This document shows, in pieces, positions 36,265-45,793 of a stretch of 50,583 nt of DNA. The DNA comes from Streptococcus halichoeri (GTDB lineage Bacteria; Bacillota; Bacilli; Lactobacillales; Streptococcaceae). The notes under the pieces were generated by a model. That model was not told the origin of the DNA and searched no databases. It saw only the letters and a list, made by a program, of their open reading frames with translations. The stretch spans positions 1 to 50,583 of the forward strand of contig NZ_WLZU01000015.1 in NCBI RefSeq assembly GCF_009870755.1. The letters are read 5' to 3'. How positions within the stretch are numbered: position 1 is the stretch's first letter; each line of letters opens with the position of its first letter. The translations under genes were made by a program, and so were the position numbers.

Positions 36265-36936
36265 GTGGCTTTAGATTGGGAAATTTTCTTGGATCCATAC
36301 ATCCAGACAGTTGGAGAATTAAAAATAAAGTTACGCGGTATTCGCAAACAATTTCGTAAACAAAATCGTTATTCGCCAATTGAGTTTGTCACTGGGCGCG
36401 TCAAATCCGTCGACAGCATTAAAGAAAAAATGGTCCAACGGGGCGTCTTAGAAGAAAATATCGCCCGCGATATTCAAGATATTGCAGGCCTACGGGTAAT
36501 GGTTCAATTCGTTGATGATATTGAAGAAGTGTTAGCTTTGCTGCGCAAACGTCAAGACATGACGATTGTCTATGAACGTGATTATATTCAAAATATGAAG
36601 TCAAGCGGCTATCGTTCTTACCATGTCATTATTGAATATCCGGTTGATACTATTGATGGTCAAAAAAAGGTCCTGGCTGAAATTCAAATCAGAACTTTGG
36701 CGATGAATTTTTGGGCCACGATTGAGCACTCATTAAATTATAAATATAATGGGGTTTTCCCTGAAGAAATTAAAAAAAGGTTAGAGACAACGGCTAAAAT
36801 TGCTTTAGAATTGGATGAGGAAATGCGCAAGATTCGAAAAGATATTCGCGAAGCGCAATTATTGTTTGATCCGATTACGCGCAATTTTAATGACGGGGTC
36901 GGAAATAGTGATGACACAGATGAATTATACCGATAA
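36265..36936 (+). CDS. relQ: small alarmone synthetase RelQ
   Basis: A 223-residue (p)ppGpp synthetase with the RelA/SpoT synthetase domain and no hydrolase domain. [13 protein letters not shown], the G-loop [16 protein letters not shown] and [22 protein letters not shown] are diagnostic. The start is GTG with AAAGGAG upstream. It begins a four-gene run relQ-nadK-rluD-like-pta that is conserved in streptococci. Its end overlaps nadK by 26 bases. Confidence 0.95.
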   Translation: MALDWEIFLDPYIQTVGELKIKLRGIRKQFRKQNRYSPIEFVTGRVKSVDSIKEKMVQRGVLEENIARDIQDIAGLRVMVQFVDDIEEVLALLRKRQDMTIVYERDYIQNMKSSGYRSYHVIIEYPVDTIDGQKKVLAEIQIRTLAMNFWATIEHSLNYKYNGVFPEEIKKRLETTAKIALELDEEMRKIRKDIREAQLLFDPITRNFNDGVGNSDDTDELYR

Positions 36937-37747
36937 AACTACCAGAGTCGCCATTATCGCTAATGGCAAATACCAAAGTAAGCGGATTGCCTCTAAATTA
37001 TTCTCCGTTTTTAAAGATGATCCAGATTTTTACCTATCCAAACGAAACCCTGATATTGTCATTAGCATTGGTGGTGATGGCATGTTGCTTTCAGCCTTCC
37101 ATATGTATGAAAAAGAACTCAATCACGTCCGTTTTGTCGGTATTCACACAGGACATCTGGGTTTTTATACAGACTATCGTGATTTTGAGGTAGAGCAATT
37201 AATCGAAGACCTTCGACATGATCAGGGCGAAAAAATAGCTTATCCCATCTTAAGTGTTGAGATCACTTTAGAAGATGGACGTTTGATTCGTGGACGGGCC
37301 TTAAATGAATCCACAATCAAGCGGATTGAAAAAACCATGGTGGCTGATGTGCTCATTAATCAGGTGAAATTTGAAAGTTTTCGTGGTGATGGAATTTCTG
37401 TATCAACCCCAACAGGAAGCACAGCATATAACAAGTCGCTGGGCGGTGCTGTCTTACATCCAACCATCGAAGCTCTGCAATTAACCGAAATTTCTAGTTT
37501 GAATAATCGCGTTTTTCGGACCTTGGGATCGTCACTTATCATTCCCAAAAAAGATGTTATTGAAATTTTGCCGCAGCGCCTTGGAAATTACACCCTATCC
37601 ATTGATAATAAAACGTTTACCCATCGCAATGTGGTGAAGGTTACCTATACTATTGATCGTAAAAAAATTAATTTTGTGTCTTCTTCAAACCATACCAGCT
37701 TTTGGGAGCGGGTCCGCGATGCTTTTATTGGAGACATTGAACCATGA
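36911..37747 (+). CDS. nadK: NAD kinase
   Basis: NAD kinase (278 residues) makes NADP from NAD with ATP. I place the start at ATG 36911 ([15 protein letters not shown]), the usual streptococcal start; the open frame reaches farther upstream inside rel[17 protein letters not shown] has the catalytic GGDG loop, LNESTIKR the NE/D motif and [22 protein letters not shown] the glycine-rich block. The ribosome-binding site is weak, consistent with coupling to relQ. It overlaps the next gene by four bases. Confidence 0.94.
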   Translation: MTQMNYTDKTTRVAIIANGKYQSKRIASKLFSVFKDDPDFYLSKRNPDIVISIGGDGMLLSAFHMYEKELNHVRFVGIHTGHLGFYTDYRDFEVEQLIEDLRHDQGEKIAYPILSVEITLEDGRLIRGRALNESTIKRIEKTMVADVLINQVKFESFRGDGISVSTPTGSTAYNKSLGGAVLHPTIEALQLTEISSLNNRVFRTLGSSLIIPKKDVIEILPQRLGNYTLSIDNKTFTHRNVVKVTYTIDRKKINFVSSSNHTSFWERVRDAFIGDIEP

Positions 37748-38649
37748 GATTTGAATTTCTGGCTTCTCGCCAAGTGAAAGTAAAGACGCTGTTAAAAGAG
37801 CATGATATCTCACGTGGCCTTTTAGCTAAGATAAAATATAAGGGCGGTAATATTCTCGTAAATGGCATTGAACAAAATGCCATTTATTTATTGCAAGCTG
37901 GCGACCTTGTTACGGTTGATATACCTGATGAGCCAGCTTTTGAGAAATTGGAGGCCATTACACACCCTCTGACTATTGTCTATGAAGATGATCATTTCTT
38001 AGTACTCAACAAACCACATGGTTTTGCTAGTATTCCTAGTGTTAATCATTCTAATACGATGGCTAATTTTGTCAAAGCCTACTACCTAGAGCAAGGCTAT
38101 CCCAATCAGCAAATTCATATTGTCACACGCTTAGACCGCGATACCAGCGGTTTGATGCTTTTAGCTAAACATGGTTATGCTCATGCGCGTTTGGATAAGC
38201 AGCTGCAGGCACGTTCGATTGAAAAACGCTACTATGCTTTGGTAGCTGGTCCAAGCGACCTTCCTGATTATGGAGAAATTATTGCCCCTATCGGTCGCAG
38301 TGAAGACAGCATTATTACCCGCCGCGTTGTAGCAGACGGTAAATACGCACGAACCACCTATCAGGTTGTAGCGCGCTATCCTAAGGGTGTTCACCTGGTT
38401 GATATTCGCTTGCATACAGGCCGTACCCATCAAATTCGCGTTCATTTTGCTCACATTGGTTTTCCCTTATTAGGGGATGATTTATACGGAGGTCGTTTAG
38501 ATCTTGGAATCACTCGTCAAGCCTTACATTGCCATAGTTTAAGTTTTTATAACCCCTTTACAAAATCAATCAGTCGGCATACTAATAAGTTGACAGATGA
38601 CTTTGACAGCGTTATCATAGATTTAAAGAAAGGTGTAAATAAGGTGTAA
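37744..38649 (+). CDS. RluD-family 23S rRNA pseudouridine synthase
   Basis: A 301-residue pseudouridine synthase of the RluA/RluD family that modifies large-subunit rRNA. An N-terminal S4-like RNA-binding region (about 10-70) is followed by the catalytic domain with [17 protein letters not shown], whose Asp is the nucleophile, and by [23 protein letters not shown]. The start overlaps the nadK stop. Which uridine it modifies is not determined. Confidence 0.93.
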   Translation: MRFEFLASRQVKVKTLLKEHDISRGLLAKIKYKGGNILVNGIEQNAIYLLQAGDLVTVDIPDEPAFEKLEAITHPLTIVYEDDHFLVLNKPHGFASIPSVNHSNTMANFVKAYYLEQGYPNQQIHIVTRLDRDTSGLMLLAKHGYAHARLDKQLQARSIEKRYYALVAGPSDLPDYGEIIAPIGRSEDSIITRRVVADGKYARTTYQVVARYPKGVHLVDIRLHTGRTHQIRVHFAHIGFPLLGDDLYGGRLDLGITRQALHCHSLSFYNPFTKSISRHTNKLTDDFDSVIIDLKKGVNKV

Positions 38650-38651
38650 AC

Positions 38652-39647
38652 ATGAGTATTAGAACATTGTTCGGTAGCTTACGAGAAAAAGTTGTAGGAA
38701 AGGATATGAAGATTGTTTTTCCAGAGGGAAATGATGAGCGCGTCTTACGAGCAGCTGCGCGCTTAAAATTTGAGGGGCTGGTTGAACCAATTATCCTTGG
38801 AGATGAAGAGGCTATTCGTAGCCTTTTAACAAAGCTAGGGTTTACAGACCAAAAGTATACCATTATTAATCCTAGCCAGTACGCTGATTTTAACAAGATG
38901 AAAGAAGTATTTGTAGAGATCCGTAAGGGAAAAGCAACAATGGAAGATGCTGATCGCTTACTTAAAGATGTCAATTACTTTGGGGTGATGCTTGTTAAAA
39001 TGGGCTTGGCTGATGGTATGGTTTCAGGAGCAATCCACTCCACTGCCGACACTGTTCGTCCTGCACTCCAAATTATAAAAACAAAACCCGGCATTTCTCG
39101 TACCTCCGGTGTCTTCTTGATGAACCGTGAAAATACTGAACAACGTCTTATCTTTGCTGATTGTGCTATCAACATTGATCCAAATGCTCAAGAACTAGCA
39201 GAAATAGCTATTAACACTGCCGATACAGCAAGAATCTTTGACATTGACCCCAAAATTGCCATGCTGAGCTTCTCATCAAAAGGAAGCGCCAAAGCACCAC
39301 AAGTTGATAAGGTCCAAGAAGCGACTCAATTGGCACATAAAATGAAACCAGAAATTATCCTTGATGGCGAACTCCAATTTGATGCGGCGTTTGTCCCTGA
39401 AACTGCCGCTATTAAAGCACCAGGTAGTAAGGTTGCTGGTCAGGCCAATGTCTTTATCTTCCCGGACTTACAATCTGGTAATATTGGTTACAAGATTGCT
39501 CAGCGCCTTGGAATGTTTGAGGCTATTGGACCAATCCTGCAAGGGTTGAATATGCCTGTAAATGACCTCTCACGTGGTTCAAGTGCTGATGATATTTACA
39601 AACTTGCCATTATCACAGCAGCGCAAGCCCTTGATAATGCTAAATAA
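38652..39647 (+). CDS. pta: phosphate acetyltransferase
   Basis: Pta (331 residues) interconverts acetyl-CoA and acetyl phosphate in the acetate pathway. It is the short single-domain form, with IVFPEGNDERVLRAA at the N terminus and GLADGMVSGAIHSTADTVRPALQII plus FADCAINIDPNAQELAEIA in the middle. It begins two bases after the previous stop, with AAGGTG as ribosome-binding site, and ends at a terminator that closes the relQ-pta run. Confidence 0.95.
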   Translation: MSIRTLFGSLREKVVGKDMKIVFPEGNDERVLRAAARLKFEGLVEPIILGDEEAIRSLLTKLGFTDQKYTIINPSQYADFNKMKEVFVEIRKGKATMEDADRLLKDVNYFGVMLVKMGLADGMVSGAIHSTADTVRPALQIIKTKPGISRTSGVFLMNRENTEQRLIFADCAINIDPNAQELAEIAINTADTARIFDIDPKIAMLSFSSKGSAKAPQVDKVQEATQLAHKMKPEIILDGELQFDAAFVPETAAIKAPGSKVAGQANVFIFPDLQSGNIGYKIAQRLGMFEAIGPILQGLNMPVNDLSRGSSADDIYKLAIITAAQALDNAK

Positions 39648-39658
39648 GCGGAGCTTTT

Positions 39659-39692
39659 AAAAGTGGAGTGGGGTTTTGCCATCCACTTTTTT
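39659..39692 (+). terminator. rho-independent terminator of the relQ-pta unit
   Basis: AAAAGTGGA pairs with TCCACTTTT around a 14-base loop and is followed by T. Confidence 0.82.
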
Positions 39693-39718
39693 ACTAGCTT
39701 AGAAAGAAGGCGTTTAAA

Positions 39719-40477
39719 ATGAAAAAAACAGCATTACTGACTGGTGCTTCAGCTGGCTTTGGCTTAGCTATCGCTCAGGAATTGGTACAGCAAGGTTATC
39801 GGGTGATTGGCGCTGCACGGCGCTATTCACTATTAACAGACATACAGCAGACCTTAGGTGCTAACGATTTTTATCCTCTAGCTATGGACGTTTCAGACAC
39901 TGCAGCAATTGATCAAGCGCTAGCTGATTTACCTAAAGATTGGCAGGCAATTGATCTGTTAATCAATAATGCAGGCTTAGCTCTTGGTTTGGATAAGGCC
40001 TATGAAGCTGATTTTGACCAGTGGTTAACCATGATTAATACTAACATTATTGGCTTGGCCTATTTGACACGAAAAATATTGCCCCAAATGGTAGCCAAGA
40101 ATCAGGGAATGATTATTAATCTTGGTTCAACAGCAGGAACGGTTCCTTATCCAGGAAGCAATGTGTATGGCGCTTCTAAAGCTTTTGTCAAGCAATTTTC
40201 TCTTAATCTGCGAGCCGATTTAGCTGGTACAAAAATCCGTGTGACAACTATTGAACCAGGCTTGTGTGAGGGAACGGAATTTTCGCTGGTCCGCTTTCAG
40301 GGTGATCACAAACGAGTTCAAGCCCTATATCAGGGAGCACATGCTATCCAGCCCATTGATATTGCTAAAACAGTAGCTTGGGTTGTTAGCCAACCAGAGC
40401 ATATCAATGTTAACCGCATCGAAATCATGCCGGTTTCACAATCCTACGGTCCCCAGCCTGTTTACCGTGATTTATAA
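39719..40477 (+). CDS. short-chain dehydrogenase/reductase
   Basis: A 252-residue classical SDR oxidoreductase using NAD(P)H. The cofactor loop is TGASAGFG (8-15), followed by LLINNAGLALG, the catalytic Ser in INLGSTAG and the YGASK motif with Tyr and Lys. It resembles the YdfG/serine-dehydrogenase-like group. AGAAAGAAGG precedes the ATG by about nine bases. The substrate is unknown. It stands between two terminator regions, so it is probably transcribed alone. Confidence 0.9.
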   Translation: MKKTALLTGASAGFGLAIAQELVQQGYRVIGAARRYSLLTDIQQTLGANDFYPLAMDVSDTAAIDQALADLPKDWQAIDLLINNAGLALGLDKAYEADFDQWLTMINTNIIGLAYLTRKILPQMVAKNQGMIINLGSTAGTVPYPGSNVYGASKAFVKQFSLNLRADLAGTKIRVTTIEPGLCEGTEFSLVRFQGDHKRVQALYQGAHAIQPIDIAKTVAWVVSQPEHINVNRIEIMPVSQSYGPQPVYRDL

Positions 40478-40760
40478 TACACAATCAAAAAGAAGGCTAT
40501 CACCTCAACGTGCGACAAGCAAACCCAGGTATTTTCTGGCTTGTTTGTACCCACAATATGGGAAAGGGTATGCTAAACGAAGGAAATAGGAGGTCCAAGT
40601 CTGAGTGTGAGAGCCTGCTGTCTTTGCTTTTAAATCCTGCCAATAGTCAGCGGCATTCGTCCTAGAGGCTATCATTGGATGAACTGGGCTAAATAATTTT
40701 GTTACAGGCTTATTCTTTCTCTTTCCAAGGGACTTAAACATGGCAAGAGAAAATCAGCCT

Positions 40761-40788
40761 TTGCTTAATGTCATTCTTGTGTTATAAT
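40761..40788 (+). promoter_or_regulatory. sigma-A promoter of the MFS gene
   Basis: TTGCTT (40761-40766), 16-base spacer, perfect TATAAT (40783-40788) with a TGn extension. Transcription would start near 40795, about 125 bases before the ATG. Confidence 0.8.
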
Positions 40789-40853
40789 AAATCTTGTTTA
40801 TATGAAAAAGAGAGAATAATTTAATTTTAAGCAGCCTGTGGGCTATTTAAATG

Positions 40854-40882
40854 GGTACTATGAGTGATTGTAGTACCTTTCT
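40854..40882 (+). terminator. hairpin with short T-run in the MFS leader (possible attenuator)
   Basis: GGTACTA and TAGTACC form a perfect 7-bp stem over a 10-base loop, followed by TTTCTT, 40 bases before the start codon. Confidence 0.45.
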
Positions 40883-40919
40883 TACGGCTCTCATATCAGT
40901 TAGAAGGAGTAGTGACTTA

Positions 40920-42266
40920 ATGATGCAGATCAAATCATGGCGTGTTTTACCAGCGATTATTTCAACCGCCATTTTAAGCTTTTGTGGTGTTCTTTTTGAA
41001 ACCTCAATGAATGTGACCTTTCCCGAATTAATGCAGGTTTTTCATGTGCCTGCCACCTCCATTCAATGGGCCACTACGGGCAATCTGCTTGCTGTTTCCA
41101 TTGTTGTCCCTCTTTCTGCCTATTTGATTAGAAATTTTTCTGAGCGGCAGGTCTTTATCCTAGCCAACGCCTTATTTATAGCAGGAGTAACAACAGATGC
41201 GCTGGCTAATCAGTTACCAACATTACTGCTAGGACGAGTATTACAGGGGATGGGAACAGGAATTGCCCTACCTTTGCTATTTCATATTATTTTACACCAG
41301 GTTGCGCTTGAAAAGCGTGGTCTTTATATGGGAATAGCAACAATGACGACTTCCTTAGCGCCAGCGATTGGCCCCACCTATGGTGGGGTAGTCTTGGCTA
41401 CGCTTGGTTGGAAAATGATCTTTGTCTTGTTACTGCCGGTCTTGCTAGTTTCTTGTCTGGTTGGTTTGAAGGCTATTCCTAGTCGCTTGGTGCAAAAGAA
41501 TGAAACATTGAATGTTCCTGCTTTTATCAGTCTAGGCATTGGTCTTGCTTTTTTATTGCTTACGATTGAAAAGTTATCCTTGCTTTTGGCTTGTGTTGCT
41601 CTTTTAGGCTTTGTTGGCTTTTATTATTTCAATCGCAAACAGCCGCTCCTTAAACTTACTGTCTTTAACAACAAGGCCTTTCTCATCCTACTCTATGGGG
41701 TATTAGCTTATCAAATGGTCCCCTTAGCAACCTCTTATGTTCTGCCTAATTATTTGCAACTTGGCCTTGGGCAAAATTCGGTCCAAGCAGGTCTTTTTAT
41801 GTTTCCAGGAGCTATTTTAGCTTCTGCGCTCTATCCCTTTTCTGGTCATCTGTTAGATAAAATTGGCTCCTTTAAGCCAATCACGCTTGGACTTGGTTTG
41901 ACACTATTAGGCTTGTTCAGTATGTCCTTATTGATTATGACTAGAAGTGTTTGGGGTCTGCTTTTAACGGATTTGTTGGTCAAGATGGGGATGGGCTTTG
42001 GCCTTAGCAATATGGTGACGACCTCGCTTTCACAGCTAAAGGAGCATGAATTTGCGGATGGAAATAGTATTTTAAATACCTTTCAGCAATTTGCGGGCGC
42101 CTTTGCGGTAGCCATATCCTCACAACTCTTTGCTCTAGCACAAGCACATCATCCTGAAATGGGTGCCCGCCTTGGTGGGCGCAATGCCCTTTATTTTATT
42201 CTCTTTGCAGTGTTTGTCGCCTTGCTTGGCCTGATGCGCGTCAAACGAGCGCGAGCGATTTCCTAA
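40920..42266 (+). CDS. MFS multidrug-type exporter (DHA2/EmrB-QacA-like)
   Basis: A 448-residue membrane protein of the major facilitator superfamily with 12-14 hydrophobic segments. I place the start at ATG 40920 because GAAGGAG lies ten bases upstream; the open frame begins 23 codons earlier, before that site. TSIQWATTGNLLAVSIVVPLSAYL and LLGRVLQGMGTGIALPLLFHI are typical of the DHA2 drug:proton antiporters. The drug or metabolite is unknown. A strong promoter and a hairpin-rich leader suggest controlled expression. It ends at a bidirectional terminator. Confidence 0.9.
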   Translation: MMQIKSWRVLPAIISTAILSFCGVLFETSMNVTFPELMQVFHVPATSIQWATTGNLLAVSIVVPLSAYLIRNFSERQVFILANALFIAGVTTDALANQLPTLLLGRVLQGMGTGIALPLLFHIILHQVALEKRGLYMGIATMTTSLAPAIGPTYGGVVLATLGWKMIFVLLLPVLLVSCLVGLKAIPSRLVQKNETLNVPAFISLGIGLAFLLLTIEKLSLLLACVALLGFVGFYYFNRKQPLLKLTVFNNKAFLILLYGVLAYQMVPLATSYVLPNYLQLGLGQNSVQAGLFMFPGAILASALYPFSGHLLDKIGSFKPITLGLGLTLLGLFSMSLLIMTRSVWGLLLTDLLVKMGMGFGLSNMVTTSLSQLKEHEFADGNSILNTFQQFAGAFAVAISSQLFALAQAHHPEMGARLGGRNALYFILFAVFVALLGLMRVKRARAIS

Positions 42267-42290
42267 TCTAATCGCTAAATGAAATGATGC

Positions 42291-42345
42291 AAAAACCCTT
42301 ATAATTCCTTTTTGGGGTCACCACAAAGGAGCTATAAGGGTTTTT
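42291..42345. terminator. bidirectional terminator between the MFS gene and the PAS-like gene
   Basis: AAAAACCCTTATA and the inner TTCCTTT pair with AAAGGA and TATAAGGGTTTTT, with small internal mismatches and T/A tracts on both sides. Confidence 0.88.
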
Positions 42346-42377
42346 ATTTGAAAAAGTTAGCCTAGCCTTTGCGTGAA

Positions 42378-43079
42378 TCAAGGGTAATCAGGCTTGTCAG
42401 TAGAGATTGAAGGGCCTGAGGTTACATCAGACCAACCAACAATAGCTTGCGCGGTCTCATCCAAGTACTGAGCCAAAATGGGTTTTAGATCTTGGACAAG
42501 GTCAAGAGAGCCTACGTAGCAACCATTCTCATCTTGTAAGCCATAATAAGATTGAAAATAGATATGATCCAAGGAAGCAAAGGGTAAGAGCAGGTGCAAA
42601 TTGCCTTGCTTGCGTAAGTGTTGCCAAATCCAAGTTTCTAAATGGTTTTCATCACTGGGTAAAAAGCTGCCATTGAACTGATGGTTATGATATAAGATCT
42701 GGCCTTTAGCGTTAGCCATGCGCATTTGGCTAGGAAATTGTTGCAGGTAAGTCTGAAGATTGCTTGTTAATTGCTGATAGAGCTGCGTCAGGGTACGTGC
42801 CAGTTCATAAGCTTTCTGACTGTCTTTTAGAGAGTCCGGCACAAGATAGTAGCCTGCTTGATCTGCAGATTCACTAAAGAGAAAGGTTTTAATAGGATAA
42901 GTATCGTCTTTAAATGAAAAAATCACATCATAGGCAGCTATCTCCTCAGGAAGGGCATTTTGGTCGTAAATGATAATCTCAAAAAGGTAGTCAAAGTGCT
43001 CTTGTAAAAAGCTATAGATGGCTTTTTGTGTTTCAGATTGATTGGTAATAATAGCTAAGACACGATAAGTTTTAATCAT
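42378..43079 (-). CDS. unrecognised protein with possible PAS-like domain
   Basis: I do not recognise a family for this 233-residue soluble protein. The first 85 residues alternate strands and helices like a receiver or Rossmann-type fold (TYRVLAIITNQSETQKAIYSFL). Residues 115-205 (MRMANAKGQILYHNHQFNGS, then YGLQDENGCYVGSLDLVQDL) read like a PAS sensor domain. No DNA-binding helix-turn-helix or enzyme motif is evident. The start ATG lacks a ribosome-binding site, while a good promoter ends six bases before it, so the message is probably leaderless. It is divergent from the quaternary-amine transporter, so a regulatory or accessory role is possible. Confidence 0.75.
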   Translation of the reverse strand: MIKTYRVLAIITNQSETQKAIYSFLQEHFDYLFEIIIYDQNALPEEIAAYDVIFSFKDDTYPIKTFLFSESADQAGYYLVPDSLKDSQKAYELARTLTQLYQQLTSNLQTYLQQFPSQMRMANAKGQILYHNHQFNGSFLPSDENHLETWIWQHLRKQGNLHLLLPFASLDHIYFQSYYGLQDENGCYVGSLDLVQDLKPILAQYLDETAQAIVGWSDVTSGPSISTDKPDYP

Positions 43080-43085
43080 AACATC

Positions 43086-43114
43086 ATAATAGCGATTATT
43101 AGATAAAATAGCAA
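43086..43114 (-). promoter_or_regulatory. promoter of the PAS-like gene (leaderless arrangement)
   Basis: On the minus strand TTGCTA, a 17-base spacer and TATTAT, ending six bases before the ATG, so the transcript would start at or next to the start codon. Confidence 0.65.
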
Positions 43115-43155
43115 TTAGAGCGTTTTGGAATTTCTGCTAAGATTTGGCTATATTA

Positions 43156-43203
43156 TAGTCAAAATAGTTGACTTGTTTGGTGTCACATTTTATAATAGTG
43201 ACA
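43156..43203 (+). promoter_or_regulatory. promoter of the quaternary-amine transporter with two operator-like palindromes
   Basis: TTGACT (43168-43173), 17-base spacer and perfect TATAAT (43191-43196). AGTCAA-N6-TTGACT (43156-43173) covers the -35, and TGTCAC-N11-GTGACA (43181-43203) covers the -10 and start point. This layout is typical of a repressor site; the regulator is not identified. Confidence 0.75.
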
Positions 43204-43545
43204 TTTCTAAGATTATTAGATGTGGTCAAAATCTAGTCAAAAAGAGCGCTGCTTTTTAATGGATAATCTGGTGATATTGACACAGACTCAAGCACAACCT
43301 GGCTAACATTTGTTTGGACTAACTCTCAAAGTGACCGTATATCTTTTTAATCACTTTAAGCACTGACTAAGGAAGTAAGGCTGTATTGGCTTACTTACAT
43401 GGGAGGGATGGACTCACAGCAGATCGCACAGATGGGTTCCCTTAAAATAGGGTTCTTATGAACTTCCAACCTTGCGCAGGCGATACTGTTCTAGTCGCTT
43501 ACCACAAAGCAGACGTCCTGCCTTACGAAACGAAATGGAGCTTTT

Positions 43546-44274
43546 ATGATACGTTTTAACAATGTTTCAAAACAATTTGGTGACAATCGCGTTTTGGAAA
43601 ATCAAACTTTTCAAATCAATGATCATGAGTTCTTTGTCCTAGTAGGTTCTAGTGGGTCTGGCAAGACAACGTTATTAAAAATGATAAACTGCCTCATTGA
43701 GCCTAGTTCAGGGGAAATTCTGTTAAATCAGGTGGCCCAAAAAGATCTTAATCTGCGGGACATGCGTCTTTCTATTGGCTATGTTTTACAAGAGATTGCC
43801 CTTTTCCCCAATCTAACGGTTGCTGAAAACATTGCAATTATTCCTGAAATGAAAAATTGGTCAAAAGAGGCCATTCACCAACGAACGGTAGAGTTGTTAA
43901 CAAAAGTAGGTTTACAACCAAAAGACTACATGAACCGTTACCCAAAAGATTTATCAGGAGGTGAGCAGCAGCGCGTAGGCATTGTGCGTGCTATCATTGC
44001 ACAACCTAAAATCCTCTTGATGGATGAGCCTTTTTCTGCCTTAGATCCGATTTCGCGCAAACAACTACAAGATCTAATCTTGTCTTTGCATCGCGAACTG
44101 GATATGACCATCGTCTTTGTCACACACGATGTTAAAGAAGCCCTTAAGTTGGGGCAGCGTGTTGCCATTCTAGACCAAGGTGAAATCATTCAACTGGATA
44201 CACCGCAAGCCATTCAAGCACATCCAGCTAATCAGTTTGTTGCTAGCTTATTTGAAGGAGAACTAAATGACTAA
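43546..44274 (+). CDS. proV: quaternary-amine (choline/glycine betaine) ABC transporter ATP-binding protein
   Basis: A 242-residue ATPase. Walker A is GSSGSGKTT, the signature is [15 protein letters not shown], Walker [13 protein letters not shown] and the switch FVTHDVKEA. It lacks the tandem CBS domains of the BusA/OpuAA type that sense ionic strength, and matches in length the ProV partner of streptococcal ProWX choline transporters. AATGGAG precedes the ATG. It overlaps the permease gene by eight bases. The name reflects this resemblance; other names such as opuAA or opuCA are used for relatives. Confidence 0.88.
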   Translation: MIRFNNVSKQFGDNRVLENQTFQINDHEFFVLVGSSGSGKTTLLKMINCLIEPSSGEILLNQVAQKDLNLRDMRLSIGYVLQEIALFPNLTVAENIAIIPEMKNWSKEAIHQRTVELLTKVGLQPKDYMNRYPKDLSGGEQQRVGIVRAIIAQPKILLMDEPFSALDPISRKQLQDLILSLHRELDMTIVFVTHDVKEALKLGQRVAILDQGEIIQLDTPQAIQAHPANQFVASLFEGELND

Positions 44275-45793
44275 CCTCATCGCAACCTTTCAAGAACGCT
44301 TTGGCGAGTGGACCAGAGCTCTCGCAGAACATTTGCAAATTTCGCTGGTTTCTTTACTAATTGCCTTATTAATTGGCATCCCCCTAGCTAGTTTGCTCAG
44401 TAAAAGCAAGCGGTGGTCTGACTTTGTCTTGCAGCTGACAGGCATTTTTCAAACCATTCCTTCGCTAGCTCTTCTTGGTTTATTCATTCCATTAATGGGG
44501 ATTGGAACTGTACCTGCCGTTACGGCCCTCGTTATTTATGCTATTTTTCCGATTATCCAAAATACCATTACCGGCTTAAATGGCATCAATTCAAGCCTTG
44601 TCGAGGCCGGCACCGCCTTTGGGATGACCAAGTGGGAGCGCCTAAAGAAGTTTGAAATTCCCATTGCCATGCCGGTTATCATGTCTGGGGTGCGGACCTC
44701 AGCAGTTATGATTATTGGTACCGCAACCCTAGCTTCCTTGATTGGAGCAGGTGGCCTGGGATCCTTTATCCTTTTAGGGATTGACCGTAATAACACCAGC
44801 TTGATTTTAATTGGGGCGATTTCTTCTGCCTTATTGGCCATTTTGTTTAATACCATCTTGCAATATTTAGAGAAAGCTTCCTTACGTAAAATCCTATCAG
44901 CTTTTGCCCTGATCGTCTTTGCTTTGTTTGCCTCTTATGCACCGACTGTCTTAAGTCAATTCAATAAAAAGCAGGCTACCATTACCATCGCTGGTAAATT
45001 AGGAGCAGAGCCAGATGTCCTGATCAATATCTACAAAGAATTGATCGAAGACCAATCAGATTTACGGGTTACTATTAAACCTAACTTTGGGAAAACCACC
45101 TTCCTCTATCAGGCCTTAAAATCTGGTGATATTGACATTTACCCAGAATTTACCGGGACCATCACCTCAAGTCTCCTTACCAAAAAGCCCGCTCTTTCCA
45201 CCGACAGCCAGCAGGTCTATCAGGACGCGCGCAACGGCATATATGAACAAGATAAACTCGTCCTATTGAAGCCCTTTGCTTATCAAAATACCTATGCTAT
45301 TGCTATTCCTGAGAAAATAGCTGCGCAGGAGCAGATTGAAACCATCAGTGACCTTGCTGCTCACCAAAATGGATTAAAGGCAGGTTTCACTTTAGAATTT
45401 AAGGACCGAGAAGATGGCTACAAAGGTTTGCAGAAAGCTTATGGCTTACACTTACCAGTGTCAACCATGGAGCCGGCCTTACGCTATCAAGCAATAAAAA
45501 ACAAAAACATCCAAGTAACCGATGCTTACTCAACTGATGCTGAACTAATCAAGTACCACCTCAAAGTCCTTAAAGACGACCGGCATGTCTTTCCGCCATA
45601 TCAAGGTGCCCCATTAATGAAAGCTAGTTTGATTAAAAAGCATCCTGAGCTTAAAAAAATCCTCAATCAGTTGGCTGGTAAAATTACCGAAAAAGAAATG
45701 CAAGCTATGAATTATCGGGTGTCAGTCAAAGGACAAGACGCCAATCGTGTCGCAAAAGATTACCTGATAAAAAAAGGCCTCATCAAGCCCTAG
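44267..45793 (+). CDS. proWX: quaternary-amine ABC transporter, fused permease and substrate-binding protein
   Basis: A 508-residue fusion. Residues 1-210 form a permease domain with five or six membrane segments and the coupling loop [21 protein letters not shown] further membrane segment (about 205-228) leads into an extracellular binding domain (about 235-508) starting [48 protein letters not shown] is the usual ligand-lobe block of OpuCC/OsmF/ProX-type proteins. It imports choline, betaine or carnitine for osmoprotection or, as in pneumococci, for choline supply. The ligand is not resolved. Confidence 0.9.
   Translation: MTNLIATFQERFGEWTRALAEHLQISLVSLLIALLIGIPLASLLSKSKRWSDFVLQLTGIFQTIPSLALLGLFIPLMGIGTVPAVTALVIYAIFPIIQNTITGLNGINSSLVEAGTAFGMTKWERLKKFEIPIAMPVIMSGVRTSAVMIIGTATLASLIGAGGLGSFILLGIDRNNTSLILIGAISSALLAILFNTILQYLEKASLRKILSAFALIVFALFASYAPTVLSQFNKKQATITIAGKLGAEPDVLINIYKELIEDQSDLRVTIKPNFGKTTFLYQALKSGDIDIYPEFTGTITSSLLTKKPALSTDSQQVYQDARNGIYEQDKLVLLKPFAYQNTYAIAIPEKIAAQEQIETISDLAAHQNGLKAGFTLEFKDREDGYKGLQKAYGLHLPVSTMEPALRYQAIKNKNIQVTDAYSTDAELIKYHLKVLKDDRHVFPPYQGAPLMKASLIKKHPELKKILNQLAGKITEKEMQAMNYRVSVKGQDANRVAKDYLIKKGLIKP

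Larger units (their letters stand above)
40478..40919 (+). other. spacer and leader before the MFS gene
   Basis: A weak hairpin (40513-40545) may end the SDR transcript. A 78-codon minus-strand open frame at 40505-40741 has no recognisable family and I do not support it as a gene. The strong MFS promoter lies at 40761-40788 and its leader holds two hairpins (40833-40844 and 40854-40877). Confidence 0.55.
43080..43545. other. divergent promoter region and long transporter leader
   Basis: It contains the minus-strand promoter for the PAS-like gene, a plus-strand promoter with two palindromes (43156-43203), then a leader of about 340 bases before the ABC transporter gene. The leader has a 7-bp hairpin (AAGTAAG 43373-43379 with CTTACTT 43390-43396), AGGGA/TCCCT and competing CCCT/AGGG pairings around 43404-43452, and a GTTC-TTAT-GAAC hairpin. 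I recognise no known riboswitch class. Confidence 0.55.

Noticed and set aside
36815..36910. Longer N terminus for NAD kinase (32 extra codons)
   Set aside because: That stretch lies inside relQ in another frame, and the family start MTQMNYT fits ATG 36911.
40505..40741. 78-codon minus-strand open frame before the MFS gene
   Set aside because: No ribosome-binding site or known family, and it ends near the tail of the SDR gene; the composition does not look coding.
43398..43460. 20-codon open frame (MGGMDSQQIAQMGSLKIGFL) in the transporter leader
   Set aside because: No ribosome-binding site is placed before it, and it overlaps predicted stems.
43203..43545. c-di-AMP (ydaO) or T-box riboswitch before the choline/betaine transporter
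   Set aside because: The conserved ydaO core and the T-box GGGTGGNACCGCG element are not present; the leader remains unclassified.
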